From Phyllobacteriaceae bacterium UBA1940 (GTDB lineage: Bacteria > Pseudomonadota > Alphaproteobacteria > Rhizobiales > Rhizobiaceae): a stretch of 25,014 bases of DNA. The position numbers and the translations under genes are program-made. How positions within the stretch are numbered: position 1 is the stretch's first letter; each line of letters opens with the position of its first letter. The stretch is from NCBI GenBank assembly GCA_002336975.1, contig DDFA01000011.1:1-25014 (forward strand), written 5' to 3'. Shown in pieces: positions 16,060 through 22,339 of this stretch. The notes under the pieces are model-generated. The model did no database searches and had not been told where the DNA came from. It saw only the letters and a list, made by a program, of their open reading frames with translations.

Positions 16060-16200
16060 GTCCCCGCGTGGGAGGCGGTGATGAAGGAACAGGAGCCCCT
16101 CTCTTGCGAAATCTAGCGCTTGGCGGCGCATGCTTCGCCCTTCGGGCTCGCGCGCCGCCAAGACGCTGATTTCGCTTTCTCCCCCGCGCGGGGGAGGAGA
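16060..16200. repeat. REP-like palindrome cluster in a 423-bp gene-free stretch (15891-16313)
   Basis: The stretch 15891-16313 has no convincing gene. Inside it, a 24-base arm at 16106-16129 (GCGAAATC...CTTGGCGGCGC) pairs with 16152-16175 (GCGCCGCCAAG...GATTTCGC); the inner 11 bp are perfect, the outer 8 bp are perfect, with a one-base slip between. The loop carries a smaller GCCC-TTC-GGGC hairpin. Next to it is a perfect 18-bp palindrome CTCCCCCGCGCGGGGGAG (16179-16196), and a weaker similar motif (TCCCCGCGTGGGA) is near 16060. These are features of dispersed REP-type elements; copies elsewhere in the genome are expected but not visible here. A further small hairpin GCCGCC-AATC-GGCGGC is at 16263-16278. 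Confidence 0.65.
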
Positions 16201-16313
16201 TAGCGCCGGCATCCCGGGCTTTCGCCAATCACCGACGTTTCAGAACCGCCGGCATCGTCGAAGCCGCCAATCGGCGGCGATGGGTCGATGCTGAATTTTT
16301 GTCGGGAAGAGGA

Positions 16314-16390
16314 TGGTACCGTTGGCTGGGCTCGAACCAGCGACCTCCGGATCCACAATCCGGCGCTCTAACCAACTGAGCTACAACGGC
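16314..16390 (-). tRNA. tRNA-His (GTG anticodon), CCA encoded
   Basis: The minus strand folds as a complete cloverleaf: acceptor GCCGTTG / CAACGGT, D-arm GCTC...GAGC, anticodon stem CCGGA / TCCGG around loop TTGTGGA (anticodon GTG), T-arm GCTGG-TTCGAGC-CCAGC, then A73 and an encoded CCA (16314-16316). The body is 74 nt. There is no encoded G at position -1 (the base there is T), the first pair is G1-U72 and the discriminator is A73. This unusual set is the hallmark of one alphaproteobacterial clade, whose HisRS does not need G-1. Confidence 0.97.
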
Positions 16391-16763
16391 ACAGGCAACC
16401 TAGGGCATGCGCTTTGGGCGCGATGTCGTCTGAGGCGCTGGGGCCGACCCCTGCCCTTTGGCGACGAAGGCTCAATAGAAGCTGTGTGCGAACATTTCAA
16501 GGCGAAAGCGTCATCAAAGACGAAATGAACGTCGGGCGGCGAAATGATCGCAGACAGCTTTTTCCCCGGCAAGTTCGCCGGGCGTTTGCTTCAACGGTGA
16601 GCCCGCAAAACTCCCGACAGCCTGCCCTCACGATCACTGCAAATCAGCCGGGTGCAGGCATCTGGCGGTGGCCTCGGGGCCGGCAACCGGTCAGGGCCGG
16701 AAGCAACAATGGCGGCGCGCCCGTCGCCGGAAACCCCGCCATGATCGCCAAAAGGCGTTGCCG
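16391..16763. other. Gene-free stretch upstream of tRNA-His
   Basis: No convincing coding frame or fully folded RNA is seen in these 373 bp. On the minus strand TTGAAA (16495-16500) and TATTGA (16472-16477), 17 bp apart, could be the tRNA-His promoter about 80 bp before the tRNA; the -35 is good and the -10 is weak. A short run near 16690 looks superficially like the SRP RNA loop but does not fold as one. Confidence 0.4.
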
Positions 16764-16800
16764 AAAAAAGAAGAAGGACCGGGGGAGGACCCGGTCCTTC
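16764..16800 (-). terminator. Intrinsic terminator of the phasin transcript
   Basis: Perfect 11-bp stem (16773-16783 with 16790-16800), 6-nt loop TCCTCC, then UUCUUUUUU on the minus strand. It is also hairpin 3 of the RNA described above. Confidence 0.9.
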
Positions 16801-16874
16801 AATCTGGTCGGCGGGAGGAGTTGCCGACCACCAACCGCAGCGGCGGGAGGAGGATACCGCTGCGGGAAGCGAAA
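16764..16874 (-). ncRNA. Three-hairpin RNA with anti-Shine-Dalgarno loops in the phasin 3'UTR (alpha-r8/MmgR- or cuckoo-like)
   Basis: Read on the minus strand from just after the phasin stop codon. Hairpin 1: CCGCAGCGG, 13-nt loop with CCTCCTCCC, CCGCTGCGG (16835-16865). Hairpin 2: TGGTCGGC, loop AACTCCTCCC, GCCGACCA (16805-16830). Hairpin 3: GAAGGACCGGG, loop TCCTCC, CCCGGTCCTTC (16773-16800), followed by TTCTTTTTT. All three stems are perfect and all three loops expose UCCUCC, complementary to the ribosome-binding sequence GGAGGA. As far as I recall, alphaproteobacterial alpha-r8 RNAs (MmgR, which affects phasins and polyhydroxybutyrate in Sinorhizobium) and Rhodobacter CcsR 'cuckoo' RNAs have this build. 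It may be cut from the phasin mRNA or have its own promoter inside the phasin gene. Confidence 0.72.
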
Positions 16875-17324
16875 TTACGCGACCTTGAGGTCCTTCAGCG
16901 ACTTCTCGACAGCGGACTTGACCGGCTGCGAGATCTCTTCGATGGCCTTCGAGGATGCGACCTGCAGGTCCTTGGCCTGCGACACGCCGAGCTCGACGCT
17001 CTTGCGGACGAACGCGGTCTGCAGCTCGACGAACTCCTGCACCGACTTGACGCCGACGAGGGCTTCGAGGTGCGAGAAGGTCAACTCTGCATTGGCGCGC
17101 ATCGCGCCGATCGCCTTGAGCGACACGTCCGAGGAGGCCGAACGGACGGTCTCGAACGAGTTTTCCAGAGCCTTCTGGGCGTCTTCGGCGCCGGACTTCA
17201 GGCGGGCGTAGACTTCCTTCGTCTGCTCCATGCCCTTCTCGGCGAAATCGCGGAACTGTTCAGTCGCCTTCGAAGCGTCGAACGACGGGAATTCGATGGT
17301 CTCGGACTTGGCTGCCTTGCTCAT
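16875..17324 (-). CDS. Phasin family protein
   Basis: 149 residues from ATG 17324, with GAGGAT seven bases upstream. An almost entirely alpha-helical, cysteine-free amphipathic chain with the Phasin_2 pattern: FRDFAEKGMEQTKEVYARLK near residue 25, ALENSFETVRSASSDVSLKA, LTFSHLEALVGVKSVQEFVELQ (quoted here only as HLEALVGVKSVQEF) and VRKSVELGVSQAKDLQ. Phasins coat polyhydroxybutyrate granules and govern granule number and size. The upstream region has a good promoter with a TGC-rich repeat; the 3'UTR carries the three-hairpin RNA. Acetoacetyl-CoA synthetase, an enzyme of polyhydroxybutyrate turnover, is 7 kb away. Divergent from the large histidine kinase gene. Confidence 0.93.
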   Translation of the reverse strand: MSKAAKSETIEFPSFDASKATEQFRDFAEKGMEQTKEVYARLKSGAEDAQKALENSFETVRSASSDVSLKAIGAMRANAELTFSHLEALVGVKSVQEFVELQTAFVRKSVELGVSQAKDLQVASSKAIEEISQPVKSAVEKSLKDLKVA

Positions 17325-17387
17325 GCTATCCTCACTGATTGTTTCGGGTGGCGGCGCGCCCGATGGCGGGCCGAATTCAATGAGGGT

Positions 17388-17432
17388 GATATAATCCGTC
17401 TTATTGTGCATTGCAACAAGAAATATTGCAGC
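17388..17432 (-). promoter_or_regulatory. Phasin promoter with TGC-rich candidate PhaR site
   Basis: On the minus strand TTGCAA (17411-17416) and TATATC (17388-17393) are 17 bp apart, about 65 bp before the start codon. The plus strand shows TGCATTGCA (17407-17415) over the -35 and a further TTGCAG (17427-17432) upstream. PhaR repressors of phasin genes recognise TGC/GCA-rich repeats, so this is a plausible operator, by inference only. Confidence 0.5.
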
Positions 17433-17525
17433 GCGGCAAAAAGGGCCGACCAACGATTAACCACGCAGGCCGAAAGCCGGGCCCCGCCGCTGCTTGCGGT
17501 GGACGCGGCGACCGACTTGCGAGTA

Positions 17526-17540
17526 TTAATTTTCCGTTAA
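17526..17540 (+). promoter_or_regulatory. CtrA box (TTAA-N7-TTAA) upstream of the kinase gene
   Basis: TTAA (17526-17529), seven bases, TTAA (17537-17540): a perfect match to the full CtrA recognition sequence, 41 bp before the start codon of the PdhS-like kinase. At this GC content a chance match is unlikely. Confidence 0.65.
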
Positions 17541-17581
17541 GGACCGGGCGTGGGCCGCCCGCAGGGGAAACGTCGGACTGC

Positions 17582-20500
17582 ATGGTGCAGAGCGCATATC
17601 CATTTATCGACATCGCCGTGCTCGATCCGGTGCGCGGCCCGATGCTGGCCGGCGATGCGGTCGTGGTGCTCGACGCGTCGCTCGAGACGATTATCTGGGC
17701 CAACGGGCCGGGCGCAGTGCTGTTCGGGCATGACGACGTCGAATCGGCGCGCGGCGCCGACGCCAGTCTCGGCATGGCCGCCAGGCGGCAGATCGCGGCG
17801 ACGCCGGGTTTTCCGCGCATCGGACCGGGCCGCTCGCTGCTGGTGCGGCTGCCGCAGGGACTGGGCAGCGTCGCCATCGGCTTCGTCGCCAGCCAGGCGA
17901 TGCTGCCGGACGGCGAGATCGCCATCGTGCTGGCAGCGCCCGACGCCAAGGCGGAGAGCCGCAGCGCTGCCGACAAGGGCGCGCGCGCCATCCACGGCAT
18001 CGCCCAGGACGGACAACATGCGGCGCTGATCGGGCCCAGGGGCGAGATCATCGCCCAGTCGGCCGATTTTTCGCAGATCGGGGTGAGCGCCGAAACGCTG
18101 GCGGCGCTCGCCGCCGACGTCGCCCTCGAAACCGACAGGCTGGCGAAACGGCTGGTGCGGGCCAACGGCCGCTCGTTCCCGGCTGGCGTAGCGCTTCTGG
18201 GCGACGACCCGTTGCGGGCGCTGGTGATCGTGGTCGAAGACGCGCAGGCCGACGAGCCGGCGCGGCCATTCGGGACCTTGCCCGGCAACACGGCCGACAC
18301 GGCGATGGCCGCGGTCGCGGCGCAAGGCGAGGACAATTGGCGCTTTGTCGATCGCCGCGCGGCGGCGCGCGAGGCGGCGCAGCCGGTCGAGACCGACGCC
18401 GGCGAGACGCCGCGCCCGGACGAGCCAGAGGTCGAACGGCAGGACGCGGCGCAACCGGCGGCTCCCGGCGCGCCCGAACAGATGCGGGAAGCAGCGGCCG
18501 GGATCGAGCCGGCCGACCAGGACGACAACGGGATCGACGGGTTCGAGCCGTTCGAGGCGGCGCTGCCCGACGAGATCGTCGAGACGGTCGAGCCGTTCGA
18601 GATGGAAGATCCTGCCGGCTGGCGCGCCGCCGAAGCGCCGCCAGCAGCCGAAGACGACGACGAAGCCGGGGGCGCCGAGGCGCTGGACGACGAAACGCCG
18701 CCGGCCGACGACAAGCCGACGCCGGCATCGCCGACACAGCCGCAGTCGCCGCCGGTCGATGACGCGCCGGCCGGATTTACCGCCGACCCCAACGCCGCGC
18801 CGGTCAGGTTCGTGTGGAAGACCGACGCGGAAGGCCGGATCAGCGCGCTGTCGGCGGAATTCGCCACGGCGGTCGGCGACGCAGCCGCCGATGTGGTCGG
18901 GCAAAAATTCCGCAACGTGGCCGAACGGTTCGCGCTCGACCCGGACGGCGAGATCGCCGGACTTTTGGAGCGCCGCGACACATGGTCTGGCCGCTCGGTG
19001 CTGTGGCCGGTGGCGGGGACCGACCTGAAGGCGCCGGTCGACCTGGCCGCCCTGCCCGTCTACGGGCGCGACCGCAATTTCGAGGGATTTCGCGGTTTTG
19101 GCGTGGTGCGCGCCGGCGACGCGGTGGTCGACCCCGACGCGATCGGGCTCGACCTGGGAGGCCGCGCGGCCAGCGCCGGCGCGGCCGACGACAGGCAGTC
19201 GCCGGCGGCCGGAACCGGGACGACGCCCGGCGGCCGGGCCGACAAGGTGATCCAACTGGCCGAACACCGGCAGACGCCGCCCGAACGCAGTCTGTCGTCA
19301 ACCGAATCGAACGCGTTCCGGGAGATCGCCGCCCGATTGCGCGAGGCCGACAAGCAGCCGCCGGCGGCCGCCAACGGCAATGCCGGCGCGACGCAGGAAA
19401 CAGCCGTCGACGCCCCGGCCGAGGCGGAGAGCCTGCCCGACGAGCCGTTGACCGCCGATTCGGCGGCCGAACAGGCGCCGACGCCCTGGTACGACGAGGA
19501 CGACCAGTTCGGCGACGACTGGACCGAGGCGGAACGGGACGCGGACGAGGACGCGCCTGAGGCTGGCGCCGACGACGAGACGGACGCGGACGACGCGGCG
19601 CATGACAGCGCGGCGCTGCTGGAAAGGCTGCCGGTGCCGGTGCTGGTCCACACCGGCGACGCGCTGCTTTACGCCAATGACGAGTTTTTCAAACTGACCG
19701 GCTACCGCTCGCTGGCCGATCTTGAGGCGGCGGGCGGCATCGACGCGCTGTTTGCCGAGGACGATGGCGGCCGTCCGGCGGACGATCACCGCCGCCGCTT
19801 GCGGACCCGCGACGGGCGCGAATTTCCTGTCGAGGCGCTGTTGCAGTCGGCGCCGTGGAACGGCGGCAAGGCGCTGCTGCTGGCGCTGAAGGCCGACGCC
19901 GAACCGCAGGCGGCCGTCGCCGCGCCGCAGGTCGACGAGGCCGGGGAACTCGACCTGCGCCTGGAAGAGATGCGCGCCATCCTCGACACGGCGACCGACG
20001 GCATCATCATCATCACCAATGAAGGCTCGATCCGCTCGGTCAGCCGGCCGGCCGAGGCGCTGTTCGGTTTTGACGGGTTCGAACTGGTCGGCAAGCCGTT
20101 CGTGTCGCTGTTTGCGGTGGAAAGCCAGCGGGCGGCGCGCGACTATCTGAGCGGCCTGTCGGACAATGGCGTCGCCTCGGTCCTGAACGACGGCCGCGAG
20201 GTGATCGGGCGCGAGGCCAAGGGGCGTTTCATTCCGCTGTTCATGACGATCGGCAAGCTGCCGGGCGGCAATGGCTATTGCGCGGTGCTGCGCGACATCA
20301 CCCAGTGGAAGCGGGCCGAGGAGGAACTGACCCAGGCGCGGGCCGAGGCGGAACGCTCGTCGGGCCAGAAGACCGAGTTCCTGGCGCGGATCAGCCATGA
20401 GATCAGGACGCCGCTCAACGCCATCATCGGCTTTTCGGAACTGATGATCGACGAAAAGTTCGGCCCGATCGTCAACGAACGCTACAAGGACTATCTGCGC

Positions 20501-21067
20501 GACATCAACCGCTCGGGAAATCATGTGCTCGACCTGGTCAACGACCTGCTCGACATTTCCAAGATCGAGGCCGGCGAGCAGGAAATGGCGCATGAGGCGG
20601 TGTCGCTGAACGAATCGCTGGCCGAAGCGGTGGCGATGATGCAGCCGCAGGCCAACCGCGAACGCGTCATCATCCGCTCCAGCTTCGCCTCGCGGCTGCC
20701 CGAAGTGGTGGCCGACGAACGCTCGATCCGGCAGATCGCGCTGAACCTGCTGTCGAACGCGGTGCGCTTCACCCAGGCGGGCGGACAGGTGATCGTCTCG
20801 ACGTCCTACGAGAACACCGGCGATGTGGTGATGCGGGTGCGCGACACCGGCGTCGGCATGAGCCAGAGCGAGATCGAGCAGGCGCTGAAACCGTTCAAGC
20901 AGATCAATGCGTTGAAGCGGCCGCGCGGCGACGGAACCGGACTCGGCCTGCCGCTGACCAAGGCGATGGTGGAGGCCAACCGCGCCCGCTTCTCGATCCA
21001 CTCGACGCCCGGCGAAGGCACGATGGTCGAAATCACCTTCCCCTCGACCCGGGTGCTGGCCGGCTGA
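17582..21067 (+). CDS. Large PAS-domain sensor histidine kinase, PdhS/CbrA/DivJ-PleC group
   Basis: 1161 residues from ATG 17582 (MVQSAYPFIDIAV); no membrane segment, so cytoplasmic. Order: an N-terminal domain (1-240), an acidic Ala/Pro/Glu-rich disordered linker (~256-400), a PAS-like domain (~409-512), a second disordered acidic linker (~576-676), PAS (~678-770), PAS (~795-916, ending ITQWKRAEEEL), HisKA with H939 in SHEIRTPLNAIIGFSEL, and HATPase with N1059 (NLLSNAVRF), DTGVGM (1088-1093) and GTGLGL (1118-1123). QALKPFKQINALKRPRGD is typical of the PdhS family, which phosphorylates or dephosphorylates DivK and so feeds the CtrA cell-cycle relay. It is longer than Brucella PdhS (about 1035 residues). 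No response regulator is adjacent, normal for this family. A CtrA box precedes it. Confidence 0.92.
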   Translation: MVQSAYPFIDIAVLDPVRGPMLAGDAVVVLDASLETIIWANGPGAVLFGHDDVESARGADASLGMAARRQIAATPGFPRIGPGRSLLVRLPQGLGSVAIGFVASQAMLPDGEIAIVLAAPDAKAESRSAADKGARAIHGIAQDGQHAALIGPRGEIIAQSADFSQIGVSAETLAALAADVALETDRLAKRLVRANGRSFPAGVALLGDDPLRALVIVVEDAQADEPARPFGTLPGNTADTAMAAVAAQGEDNWRFVDRRAAAREAAQPVETDAGETPRPDEPEVERQDAAQPAAPGAPEQMREAAAGIEPADQDDNGIDGFEPFEAALPDEIVETVEPFEMEDPAGWRAAEAPPAAEDDDEAGGAEALDDETPPADDKPTPASPTQPQSPPVDDAPAGFTADPNAAPVRFVWKTDAEGRISALSAEFATAVGDAAADVVGQKFRNVAERFALDPDGEIAGLLERRDTWSGRSVLWPVAGTDLKAPVDLAALPVYGRDRNFEGFRGFGVVRAGDAVVDPDAIGLDLGGRAASAGAADDRQSPAAGTGTTPGGRADKVIQLAEHRQTPPERSLSSTESNAFREIAARLREADKQPPAAANGNAGATQETAVDAPAEAESLPDEPLTADSAAEQAPTPWYDEDDQFGDDWTEAERDADEDAPEAGADDETDADDAAHDSAALLERLPVPVLVHTGDALLYANDEFFKLTGYRSLADLEAAGGIDALFAEDDGGRPADDHRRRLRTRDGREFPVEALLQSAPWNGGKALLLALKADAEPQAAVAAPQVDEAGELDLRLEEMRAILDTATDGIIIITNEGSIRSVSRPAEALFGFDGFELVGKPFVSLFAVESQRAARDYLSGLSDNGVASVLNDGREVIGREAKGRFIPLFMTIGKLPGGNGYCAVLRDITQWKRAEEELTQARAEAERSSGQKTEFLARISHEIRTPLNAIIGFSELMIDEKFGPIVNERYKDYLRDINRSGNHVLDLVNDLLDISKIEAGEQEMAHEAVSLNESLAEAVAMMQPQANRERVIIRSSFASRLPEVVADERSIRQIALNLLSNAVRFTQAGGQVIVSTSYENTGDVVMRVRDTGVGMSQSEIEQALKPFKQINALKRPRGDGTGLGLPLTKAMVEANRARFSIHSTPGEGTMVEITFPSTRVLAG

Positions 21068-21107
21068 GCGGCGGCCGAAACGACGCCGGGAAAGCTGACT
21101 TCCACAG

Positions 21108-21124
21108 TTTAGAATTCTTCTAAA
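21108..21124 (+). promoter_or_regulatory. ICE box, Irr binding site
   Basis: TTTAGAA-TTC-TTCTAAA is a perfect 7-3-7 inverted repeat (8-bp arms if the flanking G and C are counted) and matches the iron-control element bound by Irr in Rhizobiales. It is 114 bp before the iron-binding protein start codon and upstream of a possible -35 (TTGACG at 21146-21151). Confidence 0.8.
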
Positions 21125-21186
21125 CTACTGATTTTGCTTACAGACTTGACGCGGCCGGCAATTCGCGGCAATAGCTCCTGCATAAA

Positions 21187-21207
21187 AGTTGAGTGTTTTA
21201 GTCAACT
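21187..21207 (+). promoter_or_regulatory. IRO box, RirA binding site
   Basis: AGTTGA (21187-21192), nine bases, TCAACT (21202-21207) give a perfect repeat that contains the TGA-N9-TCA core recognised by the iron-sulfur repressor RirA. It lies 30 bp before the start codon, where bound repressor would block early transcription. Confidence 0.75.
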
Positions 21208-21237
21208 GATCGCGGCGACGCCGCCAAGGAGAAACCG

Positions 21238-22269
21238 ATGACCTCGATCCTGCGCCCAACCATCGCCGCCCTTGCGATCGCGCTCGTGTCCGGCGCCGCG
21301 TCGGCGCAGACCGTCAACATCTATTCCTATCGCCAGCCGGACCTGATCAAGCCGGTGCTCGACGCATTCACCGCCGAAACCGGGATCAAGACCGAAGTAT
21401 TGTTCCTCGACAAGGGGCTGGAGGAGCGGATCGCCGCCGAAGGCGCGAACTCGCCCGCCGACGTGATCCTGACTGTCGACATCGCCCGCCTGACCAAGGC
21501 CAAGGACGCCGGCGTCACCCAGGCGCTCGACGACGCCACGGTCAACGCCAACATCCCGGCCGAATATCGCGATCCGCAGGGCCACTGGTTCGGCCTGACC
21601 AAGCGCGGCCGCGTCATCTACGCCTCAAAGGAGCGGGTGGCGGAAGGCCCGATTTCCTATGCCGACCTGGCCGATCCGAAATACAAGGGCAAGATCTGCA
21701 TGCGGTCGGGCCAGCACGACTACAATCTGGCGCTGATCTCGGCGGCGATCGGCCACTGGGGCGAGGCCAAGACCGAGGAATGGCTGAAGGGCGTGAAGGC
21801 CAATCTGGCGCGCAAGCCCGACGGCGGCGACCGCGACCAGGCCAAGGCGATCGCGGCCGGCGAATGCGACATCGGCATCGGCAACACCTATTATGTCGGG
21901 CTGATGATGACCAATGACAAGGATCCGGAACAGAAGGAATGGGCCAACGCCATCCGCGTGGTGTTCCCGACCTTCGAGAACGGCGGCACCCATGTCAACG
22001 TGTCGGGCGCGGCGCTGGCCAAGAACGCGCCGCATCGCGACGACGCGGTGAAGCTGATCGAGTTCCTGTCGAGCCACAAGGCGCAGCAGATCTATGCCGA
22101 GCAGGTTTTCGAATATCCGGTCGAGCCGGGTCTGGCGCCGTCGGAGGTGGTCAAGAGTTTTGGCGAGCTGAAGTCGGACACGCTGCCGCTGGCCGACATC
22201 GCCAAGAACCGCAAGGCGGCGTCTGAAATGGTCGACCGCGTCGGTCTCGATGACGGCCCGGCAAGCTGA
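21238..22269 (+). CDS. Iron(III) ABC transporter periplasmic binding protein (FbpA/FutA-like)
   Basis: 343 residues from ATG 21238 with AAGGAG eight bases upstream. A signal peptide ends at ASA-Q (residues 21-24). The mature protein starts TVNIYSYRQPDLIKPVLDAF as in ferric-binding proteins; FGLTKRGRVIYAS and the tyrosine pair in GNTYYVGLM (~residue 220) are the expected iron-coordinating region. It binds ferric iron in the periplasm and delivers it to the membrane permease. Irr and RirA boxes upstream fit regulation by iron. A strong hairpin between it and the permease gene probably sets a higher level of the binding protein. No ATPase gene is found in the window. Confidence 0.93.
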   Translation: MTSILRPTIAALAIALVSGAASAQTVNIYSYRQPDLIKPVLDAFTAETGIKTEVLFLDKGLEERIAAEGANSPADVILTVDIARLTKAKDAGVTQALDDATVNANIPAEYRDPQGHWFGLTKRGRVIYASKERVAEGPISYADLADPKYKGKICMRSGQHDYNLALISAAIGHWGEAKTEEWLKGVKANLARKPDGGDRDQAKAIAAGECDIGIGNTYYVGLMMTNDKDPEQKEWANAIRVVFPTFENGGTHVNVSGAALAKNAPHRDDAVKLIEFLSSHKAQQIYAEQVFEYPVEPGLAPSEVVKSFGELKSDTLPLADIAKNRKAASEMVDRVGLDDGPAS

Positions 22270-22292
22270 ACCGCAACGCCGTGACACGGCGC

Positions 22293-22318
22293 GGCCGGGC
22301 CCTGCGATGGGCCCGGCC
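22293..22318 (+). terminator. Intercistronic hairpin between binding protein and permease genes
   Basis: GGCCGGGCCC, loop TGCGAT, GGGCCCGGCC form a perfect 10-bp G/C stem, followed by TTTGCCGTTT, a weak U-tract. It can act as a partial terminator or as a 3'-end barrier that protects the binding-protein mRNA, so that less permease is made. Confidence 0.55.
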
Positions 22319-22339
22319 TTTGCCGTTTCGGCAAGTCCG

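Noticed and set aside
16263..16278. Hairpin GCCGCC-AATC-GGCGGC as terminator of tRNA-His
   Set aside because: No U-tract follows on the minus strand.
15995..16358. Minus-strand frames rich in SPPPRGG-like peptides
   Set aside because: These are translations of the REP-like palindromes; the frames overlap the tRNA and lack ribosome sites.
16313..16528. Plus-strand open frame starting MVPLAGLEPATSG
   Set aside because: It is the reverse complement of tRNA-His read as protein, a common false gene.
16686..16712. Run GGTCAGGGCCGGAAGCA looks like the conserved loop of SRP (4.5S) RNA
   Set aside because: The bases after GGAAG do not match the conserved GGAAGGAAGCAGCC, the stem next to the tetraloop does not pair, and no flanking arms form the long hairpin.
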